DNA from: Chelydra serpentina
Taxonomy: Eukaryota > Chordata > Testudines > Chelydridae
Reading direction: 5' to 3'
Length of the DNA stretch: 64,000 nt
Assembly (NCBI GenBank): GCA_037349315.1
Contig: JBAIAC010000001.1
Span: 3,100,001 to 3,164,000, forward strand
Part shown: in pieces, positions 1 to 11,329 of the stretch
Numbering within the stretch: the stretch's first letter is position 1
Layout: each line of letters opens with the position of its first letter
Notes under the pieces: generated by a model
The model's input: only the letters and a program-made list of their open reading frames with translations
Told to the model about the DNA's origin: nothing
Databases searched by the model: none
Program-made: the position numbers and the translations under genes

Positions 1-1184
1 GTTAAAAACTGAACTGCACATTGCCATGGATACAGTGTTCTATTTACAGAACTGATCTTTCCCTAGCAGTTAAAGGCCAGTATAACTAACAGGACTTCAC
101 TCTGAATGTTTCATTAGGTTTATAATTGATGTACTTTCCTACACAGGAAATACTGAGGTAAATGTTATTCAGTTATCTAAGGCTATTGGTAAGTTTTAAG
201 GGCAAACTCTATATGCCAAACTGTCTTTACCTATTCTAGTTCTTATACTGCACCCATTTCCCTGCATCCATTCTGCCAATCAGTGAACAGGGATTCTGTA
301 CAGTTAGGCTGAAACTGCCTGGGGCTTGCAGACTTTGTGCAATGCATTGCATACCTATGCAAGAACTGGTTGAGGAGTTAAACCAGGCTTGCTAATATTT
401 GTGTCAACACCACTGGTTTGCTATCTAATAAATTATGGATTTATATTATTTGAGTTAGGCATCAGACAACCACTGGGTGTTAGTGAAAAATGTGAGTCCC
501 CAAACATTCATGAACTTTACCATGAGTGTTTATTGGTTCAAAAATTCATACTGAAGTTTGTCATCCATTATTCTCTTGTTTTAAGTGTTGCAAACATCAT
601 ATCAAGGGCTAGAAACAATACTCCGTTGTTCAGGTAGAAATCACACACCACAAATTTTGAATAGGGGATCACCAAAGCAAACAACCCATAGGATGAACAT
701 TCTTTGTCAAAATTCTTTGGATAAACACTTACCAATGACAATACATTAGAAGAAATTCAAGATTTGTTTGTCCAAAATTCAGCACCTAATTAGCAAATAT
801 TATTCTTACTAAGTAGTATGAAAAGAGCTCCAGCTGTCACACGTGTTCTATAAACATTGGTTATACCAGCTGATTGCAAACCATGGATCTTTTAAATAAC
901 TTCATGCCAGAAACCTACAACTGCACTGGATCAGCTGCAACTGCACTGCACTGCACTGGATCAGCTGGGTCTCCTCATTCCATCATGCAATGCAGTGTCT
1001 AGGGCTTGGATATTAGTCAAATCCCCCTTTTCTCACCAACAGTGTCAGGCACTGTGGGATAGGTGCTTCAGAAATCTCAGCATGCCATGGTACAAAGACA
1101 GATGTAAGGGAAAGTGGGTGGAGAGGTGCCATAAAATTCATTTCAAACAAACACATTCAATCCTAGCAAGAAGAAATTAATTAA
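1..1184. other. No gene recognised
   Basis: AT-rich sequence with no open frame that resembles a known protein. The only structure I see is a short imperfect tandem array at about 896-970, in which the units AACTGCACTG and GGATCAGCTG are repeated. Confidence 0.5.
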
Positions 1185-1440
1185 TGTTCATCTTATAGCT
1201 AAGGCACTGGATAGGCACTCAGCATGTGCAGGTTTCCTTCCTTGCTCTGCAACAAGCTTTCTGTGTGACCTTGGGCAAGTCATTGTGTCTCAGTTCCCCA
1301 TCTGGGAAAATGTGATAATCCTTCTTTTCTCCCACCCTTTGACTATCTTGTCTATTTAGACTGTAATGTCCTTAAGCCATGGTCTGTCTCTTCTGTATCT
1401 GCATGGTGCAGAACACAATGGGGTTGGACTGGTCAGAAAC
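1185..1440 (+). repeat. MIR/CORE-SINE-like relic
   Basis: The stretch at about 1262-1320 matches the familiar core of MIR-type SINEs and L2-like tails: TGTGACCTTGGGCAAGTCA followed by CAGTTCCCCATCTGGGAAAA. Downstream at about 1358-1425 is the related tail with a 'GTCTGTCTCTT ... CACAATGGGG' pattern common in reptile genomes. The copy is degenerate, so it is old. I cannot tell MIR from an L2/L3-tail family by eye. Confidence 0.55.
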
Positions 1441-2216
1441 AAAGCCCAACCCAGAACAAGTTTCAGAAGTTATATGGTTATAAATAATAAATCAGTTTGA
1501 GAAATGTCAAACTGCCCACAAAACACCCACCCACTCTTTAAGCCCTATTAAGAGGGGGTAAGATGGATCCAAGTAGTGCACAGATTTAGTGCTGGTCTTC
1601 TGCATGGAAGGAAGGGGAGTTTTCTCCAACAGAAAAAGAGTCTAAGAGATCAGTGGCTCACAGTTTCTTGAGGATAGGAAAGAGTGAGAAAGGCACTGGA
1701 AAGGAATCTATGACCCCTACCTCCTTGGTTGCAGCTCTCACATCAGAGGATCTGGGCCTAGACATCTCGGCTATGTCTACACTCACAGTGGCATGTAAAG
1801 TACAGACACTGCACACCCAACTAGTAGCAGGCATCCTTCAGTCTCGAGAGACCATGGATACGTGCCCTGAGAAGTAAAGAATTTTGGTTTTATGGCAGCT
1901 GTGGCTGAAGAGATCCACTCAAAAGAGACAGTCTCTGCTGCATCTGACCCATTTAAAGCCTTGGGTCCAACTTCAAAGAAGACCTCCCCAGTGAAATCAA
2001 CAATAGGGGAAACAATCAATGACCACACCTAGTAGATGGATCGCTGGGTAGAACACTACTCTGAGCTTTACTCTCGTGAAAACATTGTTACAGATGCAGC
2101 CATCAACACCATCGAAAGCCTGCCTGTTATAAACCAACTCAACGATGAACCAACTGTCGAGGAGCTTAGTCTTGCCATAGATAGCCTCCCGAATGGAAAG
2201 ACTCCTGGGAAAGACT

Positions 2217-2275
2217 GCATACCATCAGAGGGGGCGGGGGGGGGGGGGGGGGAAGGGAGAGAGAGAGAGACTGTG
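2217..2275. repeat. Poly-G / (GA)n low-complexity tract
   Basis: A run of G followed by a GA dinucleotide run. It sits at the left edge of the sequence that interrupts the RTE-like relic. Confidence 0.85.
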
Positions 2276-2559
2276 TGAGCTGGTTGCTGGGGAAGTCTCA
2301 GAAACCATGCACTGTCTCTTTAAGAAAGGCACTCACTCACTGTTCAGACCACAGCAGCTCCGAGTCCTGAGCCAGGCTGTCCCCTCTTCCCTGCTCTGCA
2401 GAGATGGGGTACAGGAGCAGGGGGAGGGGAATACCCTGACATCAGCCCTCCTCTCTCCTCCCACCCCACCCTCCTGCTCTGCACAGCCAGCAGGGTCCCG
2501 GGAGCAGCTGCAGGACAGAGCAACATGGCTGCAAAGCAGCGGGGGGAGGGGCACCTAAA

Positions 2560-2665
2560 CATATGCTGACCATACGCTGACGGATGTGTGCGCTCTGCTA
2601 ATCAACTGGGCGGCACTTGAATCTCTCCTGGGCAGCTGCTCAACCGCGCAGCTTAGAGGGAACAC
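2560..2665. mobile_element. Fragment of a hAT-type short element (one end only)
   Basis: The sequence ends in CAGCTTAGAGGGAAC, which matches one terminal inverted repeat of the two complete hAT-type elements at 7649-7806 and 47763-47926. No matching opposite end is visible nearby, so it is truncated or has diverged. Confidence 0.4.
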
Positions 2666-3179
2666 AGGTGACAACCCACACAAAAGCCCATCTCTAAAAC
2701 CTCATTGACAGTTTTTCCAAAGCCTGCCAAGACTTCATGCTCACCATACGCCTAAAAAGGATGAACATAATGCGTCAAGGAGTTGAAGAAGCACCCTCCA
2801 TCAAGATCAACAACTATGAATTTGAAATGGTGAACAAGGTGGTGAATGGGGTCCACCACCGCAGTCAACCTCTCACTTGAAATGGAACTCAAAATCCGCA
2901 TTGGAAAAGCCACCACCAGAAGGTCTAAACTGAGCAAAACAACAAACTGACAGAACGCACAAGATCTGTGTGTATCGTGCTTGTGTTATCAGCACACTTT
3001 TGTACAGGAGCGAGGCATGGACCTTATACTCTCATCAGAAAAAGAGGCTCAACAGCTTTCATCTGCGTTGCCTTTGTTGAATCTTTGGAATCTCCTGAAG
3101 GGACAGAGTCACCAACACTGAGGTGCTCAAGCAGGACCCCAGCCTGACTAGCATCCTAGGAAAGAATGTTAGTTGTGTG

Positions 3180-4600
3180 AATTGTTGCCTGGGATTCTGC
3201 CAGGCTTTGTCTTATCAGCATAAAGCGCAGCTGTCTCCTGTGTAGGAGGGGAACAAACGCTACTGAAACATGAGAAGGAGAGATAAAATGAGAGCAGTGC
3301 TAAGAAAGGCTTCCTACATTACTTATACTCTGAACTTTCCTTCGGCTAATGCATCCCCAAACTCACCTCAGGTCAAATAACTGGCAGCATACAACATGCT
3401 CTGCAAATGAAGCAGTAACACAAACAGAGCTCTGTTTATCTGTTGCAGAGGTGATGTAGTTTAAATGCCCTGTACATAATCTTCATTCTTTTTCATTTCA
3501 CTAGTGAGAGGCTGCTGTCTCTTGCTGTAGCATTCTCTGCCATCAGAGCAGTGAACTATGCAGTGAATATCTACCTTTCTAAAAGTAACATTTCCCCCTA
3601 AGTGGTGTATAACACACAGAGAAAACTGTTTTCTTCTTCTACTCCAGTGGAAAAGAGAGAGAGAGAGAACAGTTACACATGTTAACCATCCAGAAAAAAA
3701 GATACATGATTTCCAAACATTACTCCCAAAGACAGGGGGACCGAGACTGGGATCTCAGGGGAGAGAGTCAGAGTTTAACAAATATCCTCAATGTGGAACA
3801 CAAAGTGGGAAACGTTGAGACAAGGACAAATAAGAAAGATCTGAAAGAGAGACACAGTGATGGTAAAAGAAAAATAAATAGACCATTGCATCACCAGTAC
3901 CAACTGTTGGGACTTCGAGTTAAGAAACAGAAGCCTTCTCTAGCCATCCTGCTATAACAGGGGCCACATCATATACATTCAGAGTTGGGTGGGGAGTTCT
4001 CACTTCCTGCTGCAGTGTAGATTATTCAAACCACAGGGGTGACAGCAGCTTTACCTCCAGGGATGGGATATGCCAGCCATGGGCTGCCCCTCTGATTCCA
4101 TGTGACCTCATTCGCCCCAATCACGTAGTGGTGTTACTATCAGCTGGAGGGAAGCTGAGCCTCCATCCTTCCAGGCAGAAGCTGAGCATTTGACACCGTC
4201 CGCTCAAGAAAACACATTACTAAGGGGTACAGTCTCATTTTAGATGTTGCTTTTTCCCAGTTACTTAAGTGCCTTCCCAGGCAATTCATAGCTTCTACTC
4301 CAAGGAGCACTCTGCATACATTTAGTGTAGATTGTACTTGTGATGTTCACAAAGATGAGACTTTCAGTACCAAGCTTTTATAGTACAATCAGTGCTAATG
4401 ACTGAAGCATGAGTCTCATACCTAGCTTTACTGTTTCATCCTAACAGCTCATATTTTTATTAGAGCCAATTATTCCCCTCTCTTTTGAAAAACAGATAAA
4501 TGCCACACAGTTTTATTCATCTTTCCAAACAAAGGTTTTGGAGATTTCATAGCCCATCTATGCTTGAAACCTTTAAGCCAGCTCTTTCCAGTCACCTGAT
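3180..4600. other. No gene recognised
   Basis: I see no coding similarity or clear repeat boundary here. A short (GA)n run lies at about 3656-3668. The open frame at 3679-3957 has no recognisable domain. Confidence 0.4.
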
Positions 4601-4606
4601 TTAGAC

Positions 4607-4730
4607 CCTGATTCATCAAGGTATTTAAGTGAGTAACTAACATTAAGCACATTAATACTCCAATTGACTTTAATGATGTTACTCAGATGCTTAAAATTAG
4701 GCACATGCTTAAGTACCTTGATGAATCAGG
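4607..4730. repeat. Foldback (palindromic) MITE
   Basis: The arms CCTGATTCATCAAGG and CCTTGATGAATCAGG are perfect reverse complements. The match continues inward to about 23 bp with one mismatch, around a centre rich in TTAAG and AATTGACTTTAATG. This is the pattern of the short palindromic repeats common in turtle DNA. No coding capacity. The superfamily cannot be fixed without a clear target duplication. Confidence 0.7.
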
Positions 4731-5417
4731 ACCATATAGAATTTACAGGGCATCATAACTTCAAGGCTTTCTCTTGCATCAAGCTATCCTGGTTCTCCTC
4801 TCATAGATACGAGTTTTGCAATAGGGTAACCGACTTTAATAGAGTTACTCCTGATTTACACCAGCAGAAGAGACAGGAGAAGCAGGCCCAAATGTATTTG
4901 TCATATGGCTCCATGCTTTGCATGTAGGGCAATATCTGTGGCAGAAATTTCAGGTGAAATCTTGATAAAGAGGATAAGTAAATGGATTGTGCAGTAAATT
5001 TCATACGTGTGGGTCAGATGCCTCAGCTCCAACTACACACATCCACAGAATGGATACAAGTGCAGGGGAAAGGCAGGAATAGCAGCTAGGATCCTGTGGG
5101 TTAACACAGTTTACAGATTCAGCTATCCCTATCCCTACCCTACCTTTACCACAAAACCCCATCTCTGCTATGTGGCTCTCAAGATTTGCAGTGTCCTCCT
5201 GTGCAGGCTTCTGCAGCCTGGTCCTCCCTGCACAGCAGAAACATGTCATTTCTGCAGAATCCAGATTTCTAAAGATATTTAGGCTCCTAAAGATGCAGAT
5301 AGGGGTGCCTAGTGGGATTTTCAAAAATAACCAGACACCTCTCTGCTTCTTTAGGCATCTAAATACCTTTAAAATTCTGTCGTCAAGTTCTAAGCCAGGA
5401 ATTATCATTAAGTCTAT

Positions 5418-5492
5418 GTTTGTGCAGCACCTAGCACAATGCAGCCCAACCTGTTTGTGGCCTATTTGCACCACTACAATATAAGTGTTAAT
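5418..5492 (+). repeat. MIR/L3-tail-like relic
   Basis: Contains GTGCAGCACCTAGCACAATG, the recurrent 'cagcgcctagcacaatgggg' tail motif of an ancient amniote repeat. Short and degenerate. Confidence 0.4.
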
Positions 5493-5494
5493 AA

Positions 5495-6325
5495 TTTCTG
5501 TTAGGCTTTCGGCATTGCTGGTGGAGAGCAGATTTCACCCTACATACAGTTGCATAAGTGACTGTCCTTGTAAATGTACTCATGTTATCTCCTAGGATAC
5601 TGTGACGCATTCTAAACCAGAAGCAGCATGGGATTTAGCCAACACGTACAATAATACTTTTGGACTCACAAAATATCCATGTCTCAAAAAAAATCATATT
5701 CTTTGATGCATACTGCGTCTGTCACTGCACAAAGCTGATTGTCAGCATGGGTCAAGAGAAGAAAGGCATGTTCGACAACTGCTTTTTCAGCTACTTTTTA
5801 AAAAATGAATCTCCACGAGGATCACCTTTGTTTAGATTCACTTATACCTACTCCTATCTGCCATGTCACAGGATATTATGAAAAACAACCTCACCACTGA
5901 GTCAAGGACAACCTGTTAATAAAGTGAAACTGCACATGAAGCTTGTTAAAAACCAAAGTTGAAAACACATGTGGCAGGTGTGGGGTCAAATGTCCAGAGT
6001 TCTTCTTTGAATACACCACACTGGATACGCCAAAGAAAGCATTTTGATTCCTGTGCAACACTCCTAGTCCCTGGGGACCTGGGAAATAAAAGATCAGAAC
6101 CGGGGGACTAAGTCCATCTCTTTCATATGCCAGTGCAGCAGCAGATCAGCTAGGCCACAAAATTTGATACAGACCTTTCCCCCTGACTCCCCTGCAAGTT
6201 TGTATTATAGCATGAACCAGGTGTTAATTATGGGTAGAAACAAACAGGTACATTTCAAGATGATCAGCAAAATCATAGCTGATTCAAGTACTTCAAGTTT
6301 ATCATCCCAATAAAACATGTCTGTA
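5495..6325. other. No gene recognised
   Basis: No convincing coding sequence or repeat boundary found in this stretch. Confidence 0.4.
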
Positions 6326-6429
6326 GAGGGACTCAGCCGGGACTTGTCCCTCTGCGGGGCGATGGGGCACCACACCGCCTCGCTACACCCTCTCTGACAG
6401 ATTGGGGAATACCCAGTCTATGGCCCAGA

Positions 6430-6650
6430 CCCTCAGGCAGGCCTGAGCAACAGTACTTAACAGTCCCAGGCCCGGAGTCAGGACAGGGCAGCAAATGGTC
6501 AGAGGCTCAGGCCCTTATGCAGGGACCGAGCAAGCAGTTCAATGTTAAACCCAAGCCCTGGATCAGGGCGGGGCAGCAAATGGTCAGGGGCTCAGGCCCT
6601 CAGGCAGGGGCTGGGCTAACGGTTCAACAGTAAGCCCAGGCTCTGAGGCA
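6430..6650. repeat. 85-bp minisatellite, about 2.5 units
   Basis: The motif GGGCAGCAAATGGTCAG starts at 6486 and again at 6571, a period of 85 bp. The interleaved block GCAGGxxxxGAGC ... CCCAGGCC(C/T) recurs three times, at about 6433, 6519 and 6604. The units are imperfect. No coding role is apparent. Confidence 0.75.
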
Positions 6651-6734
6651 CCTGAGAGAAGGGAAGACTGCCACCCACGAGTGGGCTGGCAGGCAGGGCC
6701 GGGTCTGGCTTTTTTGCCGCCCCAGGTAAAAAAG

Positions 6735-7165
6735 CCACCAGCTGCCCCGCTCCCCCAGCCGGGGTGCTGGCTGGGAGCGCGGCTCACCCGCATCCCCGCT
6801 GCCCCGTGGGGAGCGCGGCATGGCCCCCTCCCGCTCTCCCGGCTGGGGCGCCGGCGGGGAGCGCAGCACGGCCGCCTCTCGCTGCCCCGGCTGGGGCGCC
6901 GGCAGAAAGAGCAGCTCGCCGGCATCCCCGCTGACCCGGCAGGGGTGCCGGCGAGGAGAACGGCACAGACGTGTCCCCACTGCCCCGGCGGGGAGCGCGG
7001 CACAGCTGCCCCCCTCTGCCCAGGCCTGGGCGCCGGCGAGGAGAGCGGCACGGATGCGTCCCTACTGCCGCGGCGGGGAGCGCAGCACGGCCCCCCCCCG
7101 CTGTCCCGGCCGGAGCGCTGGCGGGGAGGGCGGCATGTCCGCCTCCCCTCTCACCCGGCCGGGGC
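6735..7165. repeat. 48-bp GC-rich, CpG-dense minisatellite
   Basis: The block GGCTGGGGCGCCGGC begins at 6841 and 6889, with a variant at 6938, then degenerate copies to about 7165 that carry GGGGAGCGCGGCA. Units are 46-49 bp and rich in CpG, so the stretch would score as a CpG island. All six frames are open over part of it because of the composition. These open frames are not genes. Confidence 0.75.
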
Positions 7166-7324
7166 GCCGGGAAGAGTGTTTTTTTTTTTTTAATTTAAAA
7201 AAACTAACCCTCAGCGCTACCCCCCCCCCTCCAGGTGCCGCTCCAAGCACATGCTTGGTCGGCTGGTGCCTGGAGCTGGCTCTGGTGGCAGGAGGGATGC
7301 AGGCCCTCCCACTCCACTGTGTCC

Positions 7325-7368
7325 CAGCCCAATATCTTTTATAGGACCAATTTCCGTTGATGAGAGAG
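7325..7368. repeat. Left part of dispersed repeat split by a hAT element
   Basis: AATATCTTTTATAGGACCAA followed by TTTCCGTTGATGAGAGAG matches a widespread reptile repeat. It resumes at 7987 with AGAGAGACAAGCTTTTGAGC. The two parts join neatly if the 7369-7986 insertion and one duplication are removed. Confidence 0.6.
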
Positions 7369-7986
7369 TAGGGTTGTCAGGTGTCCGGTTTTCAACCGAA
7401 ACATCCGGTCAAATAGGGACCCTGGCAGGGCCGTTAAAAGTTTGGCTGGCAGCTCAGCAGGGCTAAGGCAGGCTCCTTGCCTGCCATGGCTCCACGCGGC
7501 TCCTAAAAGCAGTGGCATGTCCTGCCTCCGGCTCCTAGGGGTAGGGGCAGCCAGGGGGCTCCACATGCTGCCCCCGTCTCAAGCGCCAGCTCTGCAACTT
7601 CCATTGGCCGGGAACCCCGTCACCCGCACGCCCAGCTGGAGCCCTCACCAATGTTCCCTCTAATTTTTGACAGGCCGTGTGCACAAAACATTTCTGTGCA
7701 AATTGTTGTGCTTCTGTGCAAACTTGTGTGCGCGCGGTGTTTCTCCATGTGCGCGGGGTTTAGGATCTGTGTGCGTGCACACATGCACAGCTTAGAGGGA
7801 ACAATGGCCCTCACCTCTTCCTGCACCCCAACCCCCTGAGCTAGTGAAAATGAGCGAGTGAGTGAGAGTGGGGAGAGTGAGTGACAGAGGGAGGGGAGAA
7901 GGGGTGAGGAGGGGCGGGGCCTTGGAGGAGGGGAGGGGCAGGGCAAGGGTAGTTGGTTTTGTGAGAGTAGAAAGTTGCCAACCCTA
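7369..7986. mobile_element. Non-autonomous hAT-type element with a nested hAT element
   Basis: The ends are inverted repeats: TAGGGTTGTCA at the left, and TAGGGTTGGCA reading inward from the right. The flanks are TGAGAGAG (7361-7368) and TCAGAGAG (7987-7994), an 8-bp target duplication with one mismatch, as expected for hAT. There is no transposase frame. A second hAT-type element occupies 7649-7806. The interior is GC-rich with a (GAGT)n-like stretch near 7852-7890. Confidence 0.75.
7649..7806. mobile_element. 158-bp hAT-type MITE, GTTCCCTCTAA family
   Basis: Terminal inverted repeats CAATGTTCCCTCTAA and TTAGAGGGAACAATG are flanked by the perfect 8-bp duplication GCCCTCAC (7641-7648 and 7807-7814). 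The interior is GTGTGC-rich. It belongs to the same family as 47763-47926. There is no coding capacity, so it depends on a transposase supplied elsewhere. Confidence 0.9.
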
Positions 7987-8060
7987 TCAGAGAGACAAGC
8001 TTTTGAGCTTACACAGCGCTTTTCTTCACCCACCCACCTTGTGTCTCTATTTACATAGGT
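7987..8060. repeat. Right part of the dispersed repeat interrupted at 7369
   Basis: AGAGAGACAAGCTTTTGAGC continues the repeat begun at 7325. On the minus strand the order 'GAAGA ... stem ... GAAA-like ... GCTTGTCTCT' is loosely reminiscent of the hammerhead-bearing repeat at 14383. Too decayed to assert. Confidence 0.45.
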
Positions 8061-8064
8061 GTCA

Positions 8065-9505
8065 CTCTCACCCAAAGTTAAACTTTTTATCCACTGAAAC
8101 CCTTAGATCCCATTGTTGGGGCAGGTCCACTATTTCTAATAGCTCAATAAATCATAGAAGGGGTGTAGTCTGACTCCTGTACATATATGAAATGACTAAT
8201 AATGCTAGAAGGAATTATATACATACTGAGGAGCAATGAGGCCCCTTAGTGCATGCCCTCAGGCCATACAAGTGATGCTCAACTCTACTTAGTTTCTAGG
8301 AGTGAAAAAAAAAACCCTCAATCATCTTGGGTGAGGGAACCAGACATGTGAACACCCATTGACAATAATGGAATTGCTCTGACTGACCTGTAAGGAGACT
8401 AATTCTTTAGTTTTTAGGATTTCCTCACAAAGTCGTACAGGCTGGAAGCTCTGACACTGGTGAGTATGCTGGTTCTGTACATTGAAGGTTAATAGTGTTT
8501 GGGATTCTTGTCATTGATATAACAGGGGATGTCTTATAAATGGGCCCATTTCCTAAGACTTATGTGTACTCTCTTCAGAGAGGAGAAGTTTCTGTGGCTT
8601 CACGCTGAATGCCTGTCATGTTGCCATGCATAGCTCCCTTAAGCCTCATGTTTTTCTTAGCTTAGCAGCTACAGTGTTCATGGACTTTTTTCGAAAATCT
8701 TTACTTATTAAGAGATTACTTCTAATAATTTGTGGGGAAAATTAGATAAGACAACTGCTAATGTTCAGACATTAGAAGTCGATACCTTCAGACGGCTGAT
8801 GGAAAAATCTCACTACGTTGCCTGACCTCTTCAATTTTTCCTCCTGTAATGTAGTTTGTGGTGTGATATCACCATATGTAAATTTTTCACTTCAAGACTT
8901 GGCAAAGATCCAGATGGTTTTAAAGTCACTTGCTCAGGCAAAAGAAGAATGGTATGTTTGGGATGAAATTATCCTAGAGGGCATTGTTGCAATTAGAGAG
9001 ATGAATGACCATGGGCTTTAATTAGAACACTAGGTACACAGTCCATATCATTATTCTAAGCAACCCAGCTCACACTGCTAGGTAGTTTAATATTACTGAG
9101 TCAATACCTGCAGAACTGCAAAACCATTTCTAAGTGAGGGGCCATTTTAACTCCATATTTATTTTTAACTCCATGTTTATTTATAAAATAACTGTTTAGT
9201 ACCAAAAAATCTTTCCTAAGTAACCTTAATTTCCTCTGCCCCTTGTCTCCAAACAAATCACAGTTGTACTTAAATTCATAACAAGATAGTGTAGAAGGTG
9301 GTGGGGAGGAAGGAATAAAATTGAGATTAGGAAATGTATTTTACAGTTAGAAAGAGTAGACATATTAGAGATGCATACTGCTCAAATTTTCTTTTAAATA
9401 GCAGGCAACAGTTTATTTGCTACTGCCTGCATATTAAATCTGTGCTTTCAAATGTGTTATTTATTTACATTTTTATGCTCTATGTAATAAAATCGTGTTT
9501 CATCT
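8065..9505. other. No gene recognised
   Basis: AT-rich sequence. No coding similarity and no clean element boundaries were found. Confidence 0.4.
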
Positions 9506-9511
9506 ACACAT

Positions 9512-9530
9512 AATTATATATATATATATA
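9512..9530. repeat. (TA)n microsatellite
   Basis: A TA dinucleotide run immediately to the left of the LTR-like element. Confidence 0.85.
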
Positions 9531-9531
9531 G

Positions 9532-10206
9532 TGACAAAGCTCTGTCCTTGTCTCAGTGGGTCCTACGCTTCCTGGTGGACTTCGCTAGCCTCAGAAGCTC
9601 ACCGTGACCCACCACATAGCCCTTCTCTCTCTCTAGAGGCAAGGGTCACAGCCTTCTGACCCGTTTTCATCATAAGCCAGTATGAGGAGGTGAAGAGAAG
9701 CAACCCTCCCTCACACAGTCTCTGTTGTCTCCCCGCCCTCTACTCCGGGCTCCAGCCCAGGGACCCTAATAGTAGCAGCTATGGTAGATGACGTTTTGGA
9801 AATAGGACATGTACAATTCCCTGGGCCACTTCCCCACAGCAGCCCCACTTCCTCAGCATCTACTTCACCATTACCTCAGGGCCTCCTTCCTTGTGTCTGA
9901 TATGGTTTGTGCTGCTTAGTTCCTCCAGCAGTGCGGCTTCCTCCTACAGCTCCTGACAAACGCACCCAACTGACTAACTGGGTGGCTTTTAACTAGTTTC
10001 AGCCAGACCCTAATTGGCTTCAGGTGTCCCAATCAACTTAGCTATCTTCCCTGCCTTATGGAAAGATCTTTATTGGCCCCAGGTGTCTTAATTGACCTAG
10101 AGCAGCTGCCATTTACTTATCCTGGTAAAAGGGATTTGTTTAGCCTGGGGCTAATATATCTGTCTCCCACTACTTTTCTATAGCCATTTGGCCTTGCCCC
10201 GTCACA
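9532..10206. mobile_element. Solo-LTR-like element
   Basis: The element begins TGACAAAG and ends CCCCGTCACA, so it has TG...CA ends. It is flanked by ATAG at 9528-9531 and at 10207-10210, consistent with a 4-bp target duplication. The right flank is an (ATAG)n run, so that match could be chance. I recognise the sequence as a common turtle LTR-like repeat, but no internal retroviral genes adjoin it. The family is unassigned. Confidence 0.6.
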
Positions 10207-10230
10207 ATAGATAGATAGATAGATAGATAT
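10207..10230. repeat. (ATAG)n microsatellite
   Basis: About six ATAG units directly follow the LTR-like element. Confidence 0.9.
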
Positions 10231-11325
10231 CCTCTGAGTTTGGGTGTGAATGCACTCTTTAATAACCGATTCTGACAGCTATGTTAAATCAGAACCCCCC
10301 CACACACACCTAATAAAAAGGGGATGGGGGGTTGTGGACCTACCCAGAAGTTTGGATTGAGTAAGCAGAGGGCTTTTGCTGAGTATTGTGTGTGCCCAGG
10401 CAGAACACACAGCATAGCGAGAGAGAGAGAGAGAGAGGCAGAGGCAAAAAACAAAAACACACCAAACACACCAAGAAAGCAAAGCAGTAGCTGGTGAGCA
10501 CACTGTAACCCTGGGAAAATTTAGAGAGTGCTTCTGGGTCTGTTATTGGCTAAAAAGGCTTGAGTCTGCAAATGACAAAACTGCTCCTTTGGTTCTTGGT
10601 TCCTCCTGCATTCAGAGAAGCAGGACTCTGTACATTCTTTGTAACTACACAAACACAGCATCAAACAAATACCTGACTACCACCAATTTATACTCCCAAA
10701 TGGAAAAAACCCAAGCCCCAAACTTTGACTAGCCATTCAGGTCAAAGAGTGGCAACAGAGACCAGTTTTCCAGTTTCTAAGGAGAGATTGTTAGTTGGTA
10801 TTCCTGTTGAACCAAGATGGAACACATAATGGAGGTGTGCTTGCAGAAATATAAAAAGGCCAGCAGGAAAGATCCATGTTGAAGCAACAATGACAAAGTG
10901 GCCTTCATAGATTGGGAAACCCAGCTGCAACACATCCAGGGTTGAATTGTTAAACAGATTGATGAGATGACCAGCAATCTGACTGCCATAAACCAGAAGT
11001 TTTCCCATGAAATAGTGGAGACCAATCAAGCTTTAGCAAACTTGTAACTTGCTAACAGATATGAGCAGCAATAAATTATGTAAGGAGTTGAAAATTCAGC
11101 TGCAGAAGGAAATCAAAGGGTCAGAGATCACAGTGGAAGGCAGATGCCTGGATGAGGAATTGAGCCAGTTAGAACACTTGGGTAAGACCAGATATTTAAC
11201 AGTTTTCTACTCTATTTGTAATCCCCAGAGGCCCAGAGGAGAGAGGCTGGGCTGACCCCGTTTAAATGATGCACAAGCCAACTATCTTCGAAGGAAAATC
11301 TCTCTGGGAGGTTTATTTGATTGAC
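10231..11325. other. No gene recognised; (GA)n tract near 10417-10436
   Basis: Apart from a short GA microsatellite, I see no repeat boundary. Frames such as 10742-11029 on the minus strand have no recognisable domain. Confidence 0.4.
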
Positions 11326-11329
11326 AGAG

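Larger units (their letters stand above)
1940..3175 (+). pseudogene. RTE-like LINE reverse transcriptase relic
   Basis: Two blocks translate into pieces of a non-LTR retrotransposon polyprotein. The first (about 1940-2230) reads through RWVEHYSELYSREN and then PNGKTPGKDCIP, the N-terminal edge of a reverse transcriptase. The second (about 2965-3160) reads VYRACVISTLLY, SEAWTLYSHQKKRLNSFHLR and DRVTNTEVL, the C-terminal region typical of RTE-like and related LINEs. Stops and frame changes are frequent and the catalytic core between the blocks is missing. About 450 bp of unrelated sequence (poly-G, (GA)n and a short hAT-like end) separates the blocks. This is a dead fossil. The clade is a best guess from the motifs. 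Confidence 0.6.

Noticed and set aside
389..637. 82-codon hydrophobic frame, possible small membrane protein
   Set aside because: Short, in AT-rich DNA, with no family resemblance or splice context. An open frame of this length is expected by chance.
6681..7344. Several 110-170-codon frames on both strands
   Set aside because: They overlap a 48-bp CpG-rich tandem repeat. Lack of stops is due to GC content.
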